From Streptomyces violaceusniger Tu 4113 (lineage in GTDB: Bacteria > Actinomycetota > Actinomycetes > Streptomycetales > Streptomycetaceae), in contig NC_015957.1 in NCBI RefSeq assembly GCF_000147815.2, positions 5,270,001 through 5,334,000 of the forward strand: DNA of 64,000 nucleotides. Direction: 5' to 3'. The notes beneath the pieces were generated by a model, which did no database searches, had not been told where the DNA came from, and saw only the letters and a list, made by a program, of their open reading frames with translations. Positions within the stretch are counted from its first letter, which is position 1. The number at the start of each line of letters is the position of its first letter. Positions 50,601 to 58,645 of the stretch are shown piece by piece. The translations under genes were made by a program, and so were the position numbers.

Positions 50601-51641
50601 ATGTCCGGAACCCAGAACTACATCAATCACGTTGCTCTTGTGCTGGATGCGAGTTCGTCCATGTCACATTTGAGCGGCAAGGTCGTCGAAGTCGCCGACC
50701 AGCAGATTGCGTATCTGGCCCGACGATCGAAGGAACTGGACCAGGAAACCCGCGTCACGGTCTACGTCTTCGCGGACAAGGTGGAGTGCGTCATCTACGA
50801 CAAGGACGTGCTGCGTATGCCGTCCCTGAAGCAGCTTTACCGAGTCGGTGGAATGACGGCTCTGCTGGCGGCCACACTGAAGTCGCAGCGGGAGCTTGCG
50901 CAGACCGCTCAACTGTACGGCGACCACAGCTTCCTGACGTTCGTACTGACCGACGGCCAGGAGAACGCAAGTCATCGCTGCCCGGATGCCCCTACCAAAA
51001 ACCCACGCGAACTCGTGCAGGCCGTGGCCAAGCTGATGCAGACGCAGGAGGACAACTGGACGCTGGCCGTCCTTGTGCCGGACCAGATGGGCAAGCGCGA
51101 GGCCATGCAGTGCGGCTTCCCGAAGGACAACATCGCCATTTGGGACGCCACGAGCACACAGGGCCTGGAGGAGGCAGGGCAGGTTATCCAGCAGGCCACC
51201 GAGAACTTTATGATGGGTCGGGCCCAGGGAATCCGGGGATCGCGGGCGGTGTTCTCCACCGGTGCGGAGGCGGTCAACAAGGACACCATCAAGGCGGCCG
51301 GTCTCACTCCGGTGAATGCGTCGGAGTACCAGCTGATTCCGGTGGCTCGCGAAGCGGCGATCCGGGAATGGGTCATCGAATGCGGGCACACCTACCGTAC
51401 CGGTGGTGCGTTTTATCAGCTCAGTAAATCGGAGAAGATCCAGGCGCGGAAGCAGATCGCGGTGCTGGAGAAGAAGACGGACCGGGTGTACGCGGGGCCG
51501 GAGGCCCGATCCCTGCTCGGCCTGCCGGACACGGAAGTTCGCGTGAAGCCGGACCACAACGACGACTTCACGATATTCGTGCAGAGCACCAGCGTGAACC
51601 GGAAGCTGGTACCGCACACGCGGCTGCTGCTCATGATCTGA
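50601..51641 (+). CDS. Von Willebrand factor A-domain protein
   Basis: 346 residues, cytoplasmic. Residues 8-200 form a VWA fold with a complete MIDAS: DxSxS in LVLDASSSMSHLS, the Thr region RVGGMTALLAAT, and the Asp in TFVLTDGQENAS. The C-terminal 140 residues (from about VFSTGAEAVNKDT) contain a helical stretch with QLSKSEKIQARKQIAVLEKK and a terminal domain I do not recognise. No membrane segment or partner ATPase (MoxR) is next to it, so it is not a standard MoxR/VWA pair. GGGGGAG lies 7 bases before the ATG. A strong terminator follows. It is less GC-extreme than its neighbours, which may point to transfer from phage or plasmid; that is inference. Confidence 0.8.
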   Translation: MSGTQNYINHVALVLDASSSMSHLSGKVVEVADQQIAYLARRSKELDQETRVTVYVFADKVECVIYDKDVLRMPSLKQLYRVGGMTALLAATLKSQRELAQTAQLYGDHSFLTFVLTDGQENASHRCPDAPTKNPRELVQAVAKLMQTQEDNWTLAVLVPDQMGKREAMQCGFPKDNIAIWDATSTQGLEEAGQVIQQATENFMMGRAQGIRGSRAVFSTGAEAVNKDTIKAAGLTPVNASEYQLIPVAREAAIREWVIECGHTYRTGGAFYQLSKSEKIQARKQIAVLEKKTDRVYAGPEARSLLGLPDTEVRVKPDHNDDFTIFVQSTSVNRKLVPHTRLLLMI

Positions 51642-51684
51642 GGCGACGCGGGCTGGGAATCGAGCCCGGCCCATCGAGGTGAGC

Positions 51685-51722
51685 GAGGGGCCGCGACCCC
51701 GTTGTCGGGGGCGCGGCCCCTC
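51685..51722. terminator. Terminator between the VWA and SnoaL-like genes
   Basis: An inverted repeat, GAGGGGCCGCGACCCC then gttgt then CGGGGGCGCGGCCCCTC, with a stem of about 16 pairs and one bulge. It lies 44 bases after the VWA stop and 8 bases after the convergent SnoaL-like gene (which ends at 51730 on the minus strand), so it probably serves both. Confidence 0.75.
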
Positions 51723-51729
51723 CAAGCGA

Positions 51730-52203
51730 CTACCGCTGTGCGGCAGCCTGGTGCGCATGGCGACTCACATCGCCGATCAGGTTGATGCGGACCCGTCGCT
51801 CCACGAAGCGCCACTGCCCCTCACGGCGCTCGAAGCGGTCACGGTACCGACCGGCGGCGATGGGTTGCAGCGGCAGATGGGGCAGCGCCTGGAACACGGT
51901 GACGTACGAACGCGAGACCGCCGTGCCCGCCTGTTCGTCGACCTCGATGGCCACGTTGGTGGTGACATGCTGGGTTCGCGGCGTGCCGTCGGCGTAGACG
52001 ATCAGAGTGTCCTGGAACATCTTCTCGATCGCGTCGCGCCCGCTGACCGGCTCGCCAACGCCCGTGAAGGTGGCTTCGGCGAGAAGTACTCCGAGTCCGG
52101 CGAAATCACCGTCGTCCACGAGTTCGGCGTAACGTGCGATCAAGTTCTCGATAGCCCGGTAGCTCAACCTCGGATCGGCGGGCATGCCGATGGATGTGGA
52201 CAT
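51730..52203 (-). CDS. SnoaL-like/NTF2-fold nuclear transport factor 2 family protein
   Basis: 157 residues. The sequence reads as a cone-shaped NTF2 fold: helix SYRAIENLIARYAELVDDGD, FAGLGVLLAEATFTGVGE, GRDAIEKMFQDTLIVYADGT, QHVTTNVAIEVDEQAG and the last strands GRYRDRFERREGQWRFVERR. The Asp/His/Tyr set of scytalone-dehydratase-like members is only partly visible, so function is open. ATG 52203 has GGAGGGG just upstream; an in-frame ATG at 52254 would run across the palindrome and is rejected. It diverges from the DinB-like gene at 52339. Confidence 0.82.
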   Translation of the reverse strand: MSTSIGMPADPRLSYRAIENLIARYAELVDDGDFAGLGVLLAEATFTGVGEPVSGRDAIEKMFQDTLIVYADGTPRTQHVTTNVAIEVDEQAGTAVSRSYVTVFQALPHLPLQPIAAGRYRDRFERREGQWRFVERRVRINLIGDVSRHAHQAAAQR

Positions 52204-52239
52204 GGTCCCCTCCAAGCGAACAGCGGATGACAGACAGAA

Positions 52240-52255
52240 GTTGATATGAATCAAC
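52240..52255. promoter_or_regulatory. Palindrome in the SnoaL/DinB-like divergent promoter region
   Basis: GTTGAT-atga-ATCAAC is a perfect inverted repeat with 6-base arms in the 135-base gap between two divergent genes; a further half-site (GATCAACT) lies near 52283. No regulator gene is adjacent. It may bind a TetR- or MerR-type protein encoded elsewhere. Confidence 0.4.
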
Positions 52256-52338
52256 CTCAGGTAGCCTGATCACACGAGATCAACTTCGCCCTCCCAACGG
52301 GACAGACCCGTTGTCGTCAATGTGTGAAGGTGACACTG

Positions 52339-53112
52339 ATGTTGGACTACGGCCTTGACATGTCCAGCATAGAGCACGACCTTGCTCTGCCCGACTTGGT
52401 GGCTGAAGGAGATGAACTCGACGCGCTGGTATCAGGGCAGACCGACTGGACGAAGCCCACACCGGCAGCGGGGTGGACGATCGCCCACCAGATCGCTCAT
52501 CTTGCTTCAGCGGATGCGAACGTTCTCATCGCCATACGGACCCCGGATGCGTTCGACGCCGTGCTGAAGCAGGCAGAGGCCGCAGGCAGCCAATACGCCG
52601 ATATCGACGCTGCCGCCGGAGCGGCCAAACCGCGATCAGCGCTGCTGGAACAATGGCGCGCCGGCCGAACCGAGGTGGCGGCGGCGCTGCGTGACATTCC
52701 ACTGGACCATGGGTTTCCGTGGTACGGCTCGCAGCTGACCGCGGCGCTCATGGTGCCGCTTCGACTCATGGAAACGTGGGCCCACGGGCAGGACATTTTC
52801 GATGCGCTGGGTGTCTCACGCCGTCCCACGGGGCGGCTCCGGCATGTGGCCTCGTTGGGAGTGATAGGGCGAGAGCTATCCTTCTATGCTGCCCAGTTGC
52901 CTGTGCCGGAAGAGCCTTTCCGTGTCGAGCTGACTGGTCCCGACGGCCAGACCTGGGCGTGGGGTCCGGAAGACGCCATGCAGCGGGTTCGGGGCAGTGC
53001 CCTCGACTTCTGCCTTCGCGTCACCCAGCGCAGGTCCCGAGCCGAGACCGACCTCACGGCGGTCGGCAAGGATGCGCAGAAGTGGCTTGATATTGCTCGC
53101 GTTTTCCTCTGA
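52339..53112 (+). CDS. TIGR03084-like metal-binding protein (DinB/mycothiol-dependent isomerase superfamily)
   Basis: 257 residues. The N-terminal DinB-type four-helix bundle has metal-ligand histidines in GWTIAHQIAHLASADANVL and in LMETWAHGQDIFDALG, and the C-terminal domain (FRVELTGPDGQTWAWGPEDA, GSALDFCLRVTQRRSRAETD) is typical of the TIGR03084 proteins of actinobacteria. Members resemble mycothiol-dependent maleylpyruvate isomerase, so a mycothiol-linked reaction is possible but unproven. ATG 52339 follows AAGGTGA at good spacing; GTG 52324 is an alternative. It ends slightly short of the usual family C-terminus. Confidence 0.82.
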   Translation: MLDYGLDMSSIEHDLALPDLVAEGDELDALVSGQTDWTKPTPAAGWTIAHQIAHLASADANVLIAIRTPDAFDAVLKQAEAAGSQYADIDAAAGAAKPRSALLEQWRAGRTEVAAALRDIPLDHGFPWYGSQLTAALMVPLRLMETWAHGQDIFDALGVSRRPTGRLRHVASLGVIGRELSFYAAQLPVPEEPFRVELTGPDGQTWAWGPEDAMQRVRGSALDFCLRVTQRRSRAETDLTAVGKDAQKWLDIARVFL

Positions 53113-53142
53113 AGGGACAAGAGCATGTTCCCGGCTGTGTGA

Positions 53143-54066
53143 TCAAGCGCAGGATGAGGAAGCCAATGCCTCTTTGGAGGATGGCGCGGGACGGGCACCG
53201 GAGCGGGTGGCGCCGACGCTGGCCACGACCACGAGAACCAGGCCAAGTGTCGCAGCCGTCCCGGGGCGCTGGCCGAGAACGAGCAGACCGACCATGAGGG
53301 CGATGGCGGGTTCAAGGCTCATCAGAGTGCCGAACGCGGATGCGGTCAGACGACGCAGGGCGAGAAACTCGAGAGCGAAGGGGATGACGGGACTGAGCAC
53401 CGCCAGAACCAGCATGGTCCACAGCGCTGACCACGTGTGACGTTCGGCGAGATCCGGGGCGGCGAGGGTTAGCCCCAGCACCGCTGCGACCGGCATGGAG
53501 ACAGCCAGTCCGTTCAGCCCGGTGACGCGATCACCGACCCGTTGGGTCAGCAGAATGTACGCGGCCCAGCACCCCGCAGCGAGCAGCGCGCTCCCTACCC
53601 CCACCGGGTCGGCGCCGCCATGCCAGGGTTCGGTCAGCAGCACGACGCCCGTCGCCGCCGCGGCCGCCCAGACGAGGCGTCCCTTCCTCGGGCCGAAGAG
53701 GGAGACGGTGAGCGGTCCCAGGAATTCCAGTGCGCTTGCGGTCCCCAGCGGGAGACGGGCGATGGCCAGCATGAAGAAGACCATCATTCCGGCGGTCACG
53801 AGACCGAGCACCATGCAGGCAAGAAGATCCCGGGAGCTGAAGTCACGAGGCCGGGGGCGGATGGCGACCAGCAGAATCAGCCCCGTGCAGCCCAGGCGCA
53901 GCCCTGCGGTTCCCAGCGCGCCGAGCTGTCCGAACAGCGGAACCGTCAGAGCCGATCCGAGCTGCACGGTACACATCGAGGTGGCAGCCATGAGCACACC
54001 GGCCGCGGCGCCAGGATGGCGCGCGCGAGGGGAAGGAAATGCCTCAGGCGGTTCGGGAACGTTCAT
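53143..54066 (-). CDS. EamA/DMT-family exporter (RhtA-like)
   Basis: 307 residues with ten hydrophobic segments in two EamA repeats; the second begins near LVWAAAAATGVVLLTEPWHG. Features such as PLFGQLGALGTAGLRLGCTG, LGTASALEFLGPLTVSLFG and ALRRLTASAFGTLMSLEPAI match RhtA-type threonine/homoserine exporters. It probably exports a small metabolite. ATG 54066 is chosen over ATG 54090 because the family begins near PEPPEAF. It diverges from the LysR gene, a common exporter/regulator pair. Confidence 0.87.
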   Translation of the reverse strand: MNVPEPPEAFPSPRARHPGAAAGVLMAATSMCTVQLGSALTVPLFGQLGALGTAGLRLGCTGLILLVAIRPRPRDFSSRDLLACMVLGLVTAGMMVFFMLAIARLPLGTASALEFLGPLTVSLFGPRKGRLVWAAAAATGVVLLTEPWHGGADPVGVGSALLAAGCWAAYILLTQRVGDRVTGLNGLAVSMPVAAVLGLTLAAPDLAERHTWSALWTMLVLAVLSPVIPFALEFLALRRLTASAFGTLMSLEPAIALMVGLLVLGQRPGTAATLGLVLVVVASVGATRSGARPAPSSKEALASSSCA

Positions 54067-54149
54067 GGGCTCAGTACAGATCCTCGACACTGTTCACGTC
54101 CACGTGTCGATCCTGAATGATTCGTTCGACGTTCATAAACAATGGAGGG

Positions 54150-55049
54150 ATGGAAACACGCCGCCTGCAGATGCTGGCCGAGCTGGCCCGGCGAGGCTCG
54201 ATGCGCGCCGTGGCCGAGGCCACCGGCACCACCACCTCGACGGTTTCTCAGCAGGTCGCCGCTTTGGCTCAGGACATGGGCACGGCACTGATCGAGCCGC
54301 ATGGACGCAGGGTCAGGCTCACGTCGGCGGGCCGCCGTCTGGCGGAACACGCCGTGACGATCCTTGCGGCAGTCGAGGCCGCACAGCGGGACTTGAGTCC
54401 CGACGCCCCGCCGACCGGCACAGTGCGCGTCGCAGGCTTCGCCACGGCCATCCGAGCCCAACTGCTGCCCATCATCAGCGGTCTGTCCACCAGCCATCCC
54501 CAGCTCAGCATCCTGGTCCGTGAGCACGAACCCGCAGAAGCACTCCAGCTGCTGGCCAACGACGAGGCCGACCTCGCGCTCACCTACGACTACAACCTGG
54601 CACCGGCCGAGCCGGACCCCGCGGTCGCGATCACCCCGCTGTGGACCGCTCCCTGGGGTCTGGGCATTCCTGACAACGTCGCCCGTCCCTCGGCACCGGG
54701 CACCCCGGAGGTCTTCCGCTGGTTCCGCACGGCGGATTGGATCGGCAACTCGCGCAACACCGGCGACGAGACCGTCATCCGGACACTCGCCTCCATGGCC
54801 GGCTTCACCCCCCACCTCACTCACCAGGCGGACAGCCTCGACCTCGTACAGGGCATGATCGCGGCAGGGATGGGCGTGGGGCTGCTGCCGATGGGCACCT
54901 CCACGCTGCCCGGTGTCCACCTGGTGCCGCTCACCGCGCCGGACGTTGTCCTGCGCGCCTTCGCCGTCGCCCGCCGGGGTCGCGACGGCTGGCCTCCGCT
55001 GGCCCTGCTGACCGACCTGATCTTTCGGCAGTCAGCGCAGAGCGCATAG
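54150..55049 (+). CDS. LysR-family transcriptional regulator
   Basis: 299 residues. An N-terminal winged HTH (METRRLQMLAELARRGSMRA, EATGTTTSTVSQQVAALAQD) is followed by the substrate-binding domain (TGTVRVAGFATAIRAQLLPI, ADLALTYDYNL, LVQGMIAAGMGVGLLPMGTS). GGAGGG stands directly before ATG 54150; an in-frame ATG at 54117 is less likely. It probably controls the divergent EamA exporter; the 83-base gap contains a CGACAC/GTGTCG pair (about 54087-54111) that could be part of its site. Confidence 0.9.
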   Translation: METRRLQMLAELARRGSMRAVAEATGTTTSTVSQQVAALAQDMGTALIEPHGRRVRLTSAGRRLAEHAVTILAAVEAAQRDLSPDAPPTGTVRVAGFATAIRAQLLPIISGLSTSHPQLSILVREHEPAEALQLLANDEADLALTYDYNLAPAEPDPAVAITPLWTAPWGLGIPDNVARPSAPGTPEVFRWFRTADWIGNSRNTGDETVIRTLASMAGFTPHLTHQADSLDLVQGMIAAGMGVGLLPMGTSTLPGVHLVPLTAPDVVLRAFAVARRGRDGWPPLALLTDLIFRQSAQSA

Positions 55050-55262
55050 TCTCGACGTGCAGTACGGCGACGCCTCGGCCGCGTCGGCGGCTGCTGCCTG
55101 TCCCTCCGCCTGGAACGCCTGTTCCAGGGCCTCTCCGAGAGCTCACCTTGCCGGTGAGACCGGCCGCCGCCCTCCCGCCAGGCGCCCGGCACTCCCAGCC
55201 GCTGCGCCGACTCGCCCCCGCGCGGGGCCGCCCTGGTGTGCGCGTCGAGGCAGTCGGCGCGG

Positions 55263-55403
55263 CCGTTCATCCGCGACCGGGTCGAGGTGGCCGACCTGTC
55301 CGCCTACGAGGACTTCCACGCCCACCAGTTGGCCAGCCTGCCCGGCGTGGCCACGGTGACCAGCTACGTCACCTTGAAGACGCTCTCCGCCGACCCCGTC
55401 TGA
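55263..55403 (+). pseudogene. C-terminal fragment of an Lrp/AsnC regulator gene
   Basis: The last 45 codons before TGA 55401 read RDRVEVADLSAYEDFHAHQL, LPGVATVTSYVTLKTL, which is the C-terminal RAM/effector part of Lrp/AsnC proteins (VEVADLxAYExF, LPGVxxVxSxxxLKTV). No start codon or DNA-binding part precedes it; upstream (55050-55262) nothing recognisable is encoded. The 286 bases after it, up to the amidohydrolase stop, are also without a gene. An N-terminal Lrp/AsnC fragment is found 2 kb away at 57454. Confidence 0.6.
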
Positions 55404-55689
55404 CCGGGCCGCGCCACCCCGGCGGGTACGTGGCCTGTTCATCGACAACCGTTCGGCAGCAGCTGCGGCTGATTCTGCGAGTCCCACCCGTCGGCGTAAG
55501 CAGGTCCATCGCAACCGACGCCCGCGCGGCCAGGACAGGGCCAGTAACAAAAATGTGGACTGACCGGCCGGGACATGAGGAAGCGGCGTACATCGGCAGT
55601 GGTCCAGGACAAGGCGTTTCGGCCGACTACCACAGGCGCTCGCGCCCACGGTAGCCACGCGTTCGGTCCCGACACCCGCACCGTCCGGC

Positions 55690-57309
55690 TTACCGCGTGC
55701 CGGTGGATGTGACCAGGCGGCCGCCGACGAAGGTGAGCGTGGGGTTGAAGTCGCGCAGGGTGTCGCCGGGGCAGCGGGCAGGGTCCCGCTCCCAGACGGT
55801 GATGTCGGCGAGACGGCCGGGGGTGAGGGTGCCGCGCAGGTGCTCCTCGCCGGTGAGGCGGGCGGCGTTGGTGGTGTGCAGAGTGAGGGCCTCGTCGTAG
55901 GTGATGGCGTGCTCGGGGCCCTTGACGCCGATGACGGTCTGCCGAGTGGTCATGCCCCACACGGAGCGCATAGCCCCGAACTGGCCGACGGGGAAGTCGG
56001 ACCCGGCACTGACCTGGGCGCCCAAGTCGACCCAGCCGCGGGCGGGGAAGAGCCGCGCGACGCGCTCCGGGCCCCAGAAGCCCTCCTCCACCTCGGCGGT
56101 GTCGTGCAGCAGCGGCTGCTGGATGGTGATGGGAACACCCAACGCGACGGCGCGGGCGTGCTGTTCGGGGCCGGCCAGGCCGCCGTGCTCCATCACCAGC
56201 GTGCCGGCGGGCAGCCCGGGATTGCGGTCGAGGACGCGTTCGTAGACATCCAGGAGGGTGCGGACCGCGCGGTCGCCGTAGGCGTGCGTGCCGACCCGCC
56301 AGCCGCGCCGGACCACCGCCTCGACCGCGTCGACCAGGGCGTCCTTCTCCCAGATCAGCATCCCGGAGAAGGAGTGGTCGCAGGCGTACGGCTCCTCGGT
56401 GGCCCCGGCCTCCAGGCCGCCGTCGAGGCCGAACTTCACACCCCACACCGACAGCCACGGGTCAAAGTCGTCACGCCACTCCTCCATGACGTCGAGCAGG
56501 TCCTCCACCTGGGCCGCGCTGGTCAGTCCGAGCGCCGAGATCAGCGCCCGTACCCGGGTGCTGAGCGCCCCCGCCTCACGGGCGGCCAGGAGCACCGCGT
56601 AGTCCTCAGGCGTGACCGCGCAGTCGCGTACGGTCCCGATGCCCGTGGCGGCGTAGTCGCGGCTGGCCAGGCGCAGTCCGTCGATGCGTTCGGCCCGGTC
56701 CGGGGCCGGGACCAGGTGCTCCACCAGGTACAGGGCGTTGTCGATCAGCCGGCCGTCCGGCTTGCCGTCGGCTCCGCGGCCGATGGTGCCGCCAGGCGGT
56801 ACGGGGGTGTCCTCGGTGATGCCCGCCAGGCGCAGCGCGTAGGTGTTGACGACGTCGTTGTGGCCGCCGCGCTTGACCAGGACCGGGTGCCGGTCGGTGG
56901 CCCGGTCCAGTTCGGCCGCGCTGGGCATGCGGCGCTCGGCCAGGTTGAGTTCCTGCCAGTTGGTGGTGGTGCGAATCCACTCGCCGTCGGGGGTGACGGC
57001 GGCCCGCTGCCGGATCAGGTCAAGGAACTCGGGGATGTTCCGGGCCCGGTGGACGGGGACGTCATGGGCACCGAGCGCCGCGAAGATCAGGTGGGTGTGC
57101 GTGTCGTCGAAGGCGGGCAGCACGGTGGCACCGGGCAGGTCATGGACTTGCGTGTCCACGCTCACCAGGTGGTCAAGGCCGTTGGGGTCGGCAGACACGG
57201 CCGCGATACGGTCGCCTCGCACGGCCAGTGCCCGCTGTGGGGCCTGACCGGGCACCAGGGTGTGCACCGCGCCGGCGCGGATCAGCAGGTCGGCTCCGTG
57301 ATCAGTCAT
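55690..57309 (-). CDS. YtcJ-like amidohydrolase
   Basis: 539 residues, amidohydrolase family 3. N-terminal beta-sandwich strands (LLIRAGAVHTLVPGQA, RALAVRGDRIAAVS) lead to the metal HxH in FDDTHTHLIFAALG (about 64-66); further expected ligands are in VGTHAYGDRAV, VMEHGGLAGPEQH and the terminal Asp in VSAGSDFPVG; the C-terminal strands DITVWERDPARC and LTFVGGRLV close the sandwich. Members hydrolyse amides or cyclic amides of varied type; the substrate is unknown. ATG 57309 has GAGGGAGA 6 bases upstream and is preferred over ATG 57390. A cut Lrp/AsnC gene lies divergently next to it, so its original regulator is probably lost. Confidence 0.87.
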   Translation of the reverse strand: MTDHGADLLIRAGAVHTLVPGQAPQRALAVRGDRIAAVSADPNGLDHLVSVDTQVHDLPGATVLPAFDDTHTHLIFAALGAHDVPVHRARNIPEFLDLIRQRAAVTPDGEWIRTTTNWQELNLAERRMPSAAELDRATDRHPVLVKRGGHNDVVNTYALRLAGITEDTPVPPGGTIGRGADGKPDGRLIDNALYLVEHLVPAPDRAERIDGLRLASRDYAATGIGTVRDCAVTPEDYAVLLAAREAGALSTRVRALISALGLTSAAQVEDLLDVMEEWRDDFDPWLSVWGVKFGLDGGLEAGATEEPYACDHSFSGMLIWEKDALVDAVEAVVRRGWRVGTHAYGDRAVRTLLDVYERVLDRNPGLPAGTLVMEHGGLAGPEQHARAVALGVPITIQQPLLHDTAEVEEGFWGPERVARLFPARGWVDLGAQVSAGSDFPVGQFGAMRSVWGMTTRQTVIGVKGPEHAITYDEALTLHTTNAARLTGEEHLRGTLTPGRLADITVWERDPARCPGDTLRDFNPTLTFVGGRLVTSTGTR

Positions 57310-57453
57310 CGTCTTCTCCCTCTTGTCGCAGGTGTCGGATCCCGAACGTGTCGTTCGGGGACGAGACTTTTGTATGAGCCGTGCCGTCATTCACCGCCAA
57401 GCTGACGGCATGTGCGCAGAAAATACGCCAGTGCAACGGCCTATCGTGCAGAT

Positions 57454-57507
57454 ATGCGACAGGTGCTCGATGTAACCGATCGGCGGATTGCGGCCGCCCT
57501 GGTCGCT
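57454..57507 (+). pseudogene. N-terminal fragment of an Lrp/AsnC regulator gene, cut by an insertion
   Basis: ATG 57454 opens MRQVLDVTDRRIAAALVA, the typical first helix of an Lrp/AsnC DNA-binding domain (LDxxDRRIxxAL). Homology stops after 18 codons at about 57507, exactly where a TGTGACC sequence and the repeat-bearing end of a TnsA-type element begin. The gene diverges from the amidohydrolase, the usual place for its regulator. Confidence 0.55.
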
Positions 57508-57632
57508 GTGACCGGGATTTCTACCTTGCGGATGGGATCCATACGTTGCGGATCTCGATCGAGTGACGCTGAGTTGCGGTCAAGTTCGGAGATTGAGCCC
57601 GTTCCGGTAGCCCGTTCTGCTGCCGTGGGTGT
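57507..57632 (+). mobile_element. Putative left end of a Tn7-like element
   Basis: The stretch between the broken Lrp/AsnC reading frame and the TnsA-like gene starts with TGTGACC and contains three related repeats: TTGCGGAT at about 57525, TTGCGGAT at about 57544 and TTGCGGTC at about 57573. Short spaced repeats next to tnsA are what TnsB-binding ends of Tn7-like elements look like. The other end and tnsB/tnsC are not in the window. Confidence 0.4.
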
Positions 57633-58499
57633 GTGAGGGCAACGGCGGAGGTGCTGATCGCGTCGGATCTGTGTGGGCTGGAGGATCTGATCGCGCAGTT
57701 CAACGAAGATGCGGAGACGCGGGCACGGCTCCGGCTCGGTTCGGAGTGGCCGCGCCGGTGGAGTACGACGTGGCGGATCGACGGCGGCGAAGTCTCATGG
57801 CCAGTGCGGGACATGGCTCACGTTCCAGTGCTGTCGACGCAGCCGGCCCACGGTTTCACCTGGCGGCGGGCTCAGCGGCATCACCCGGGACTGCAGTACA
57901 TGGTCACGACCGGGCGGGCTCATGGTTTCGAGTCGATCGAGGAGTCCCGTCTGCTGGTCGCGCTCGACTTCCTCAAGGCGTCGGAGGTGCTGTCGCAGCT
58001 GTTCCGCCTGGACTTCGAGCATGTCGACGGAAAGTCCTGGCATGTCCCGGATTTCCTGGCGGTGGTTGATGGCCGGATGTTGCTGTTGGACGTGCGTCCG
58101 GCTCGTCTGGTCAAGGCGAGCGATGCGTTGAAGTTCGCGGCGGCCCGGGAGACGGCGGCTGCCTGCGGATGGCGCTATTGGGTGGTGACCGGCTGGCGCC
58201 AGCACGTCTTCAGCGTGCTGGATCACCTGTCGTCGCGCCGCCGGCCCGCGCGGGATCTGCTCGGTATGAGGGACCAGGTGCTGTCCGCGCTCGGGGCACA
58301 GACGATGCCGTTCGGGCAGCTGGCGGAGAGCGGCACACGGTTGCCAGGCCGATGCCGAACCCGGCGGCGAGCCGGGTGTAGGTGTCGCCGCAGCGTAGCG
58401 GGGCGAGGGCAAGGAGGGCCTGCCGTCCCGGCGTCAGGCGCAGCCGCGGCTGCCGATCCGCTGCCGGTGGACGGCGAGTTGGCGGGCGAGGAAGCGTAA
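57633..58499 (+). CDS. TnsA-like transposase endonuclease, C-terminally altered
   Basis: 288 codons. Residues 1-235 match actinobacterial TnsA-like endonucleases: Glu in FESIEESRLLVALDFLKASE, Asp in SWHVPDFLAVVDGRM and the following LLLDVRPARLVK, together the restriction-endonuclease-type active site (E, D, D-V-R). TnsA nicks the 5' ends of a Tn7-like transposon. After MPFGQLAESG (about 58330) the normal C-terminus is lost; the remaining about 55 codons are Arg/Ala-rich and are simply the antisense of an IS5-type transposase fragment, so the gene was truncated by recombination. GTG 57633 is the start. Without TnsB/TnsC the element remnant is immobile. Confidence 0.75.
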   Translation: MRATAEVLIASDLCGLEDLIAQFNEDAETRARLRLGSEWPRRWSTTWRIDGGEVSWPVRDMAHVPVLSTQPAHGFTWRRAQRHHPGLQYMVTTGRAHGFESIEESRLLVALDFLKASEVLSQLFRLDFEHVDGKSWHVPDFLAVVDGRMLLLDVRPARLVKASDALKFAAARETAAACGWRYWVVTGWRQHVFSVLDHLSSRRRPARDLLGMRDQVLSALGAQTMPFGQLAESGTRLPGRCRTRRRAGCRCRRSVAGRGQGGPAVPASGAAAAADPLPVDGELAGEEA

Positions 58500-58541
58500 G
58501 GCCGAGCTGGACAGGTCGATCGCTGACGGGTACACAAGCAC
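58340..58541 (-). pseudogene. IS5-family transposase N-terminal fragment
   Basis: From GTG 58541 the minus strand reads VLVYPSAIDLSSSALRFLAR QLAV, then after a one-base frame change at about 58435 RLTPGRQALLALAPLRCGDT ... GFGIGLATVCR (spaces mark breaks in the quotation). This is the helix-turn-helix start of IS5-type (DDE_4/HTH_4) transposases of Streptomyces. The match ends at about 58340, where the TnsA-like gene is also cut. No catalytic DDE part remains. Confidence 0.7.
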
Positions 58542-58582
58542 CGAGGCTCCTGGTGTTGCGGACCCGTCTACCAGGAGCCTCG
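58542..58582 (-). promoter_or_regulatory. Hairpin hiding the ribosome binding site of the IS5-type transposase fragment
   Basis: A perfect 13-base inverted repeat (CGAGGCTCCTGGT ... ACCAGGAGCCTCG) with a 15-base loop. Read on the minus strand, its second arm contains AGGAG 5 bases before the GTG start at 58541, so in the mRNA the ribosome binding site would be paired. This is the arrangement used by several insertion sequences to limit transposase synthesis from outside transcripts. Confidence 0.6.
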
Positions 58583-58645
58583 CCACGTCCACCAGCCGGC
58601 CCTCGAGCCTCACCCACCGCCAGGGCGGAGGGCTCAGTCTGCTCC

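Noticed and set aside
55840..57405. 521-codon plus-strand frame opposite the amidohydrolase
   Set aside because: Val/Gly/Arg-rich antisense frame; the minus strand contains the amidohydrolase metal motifs.
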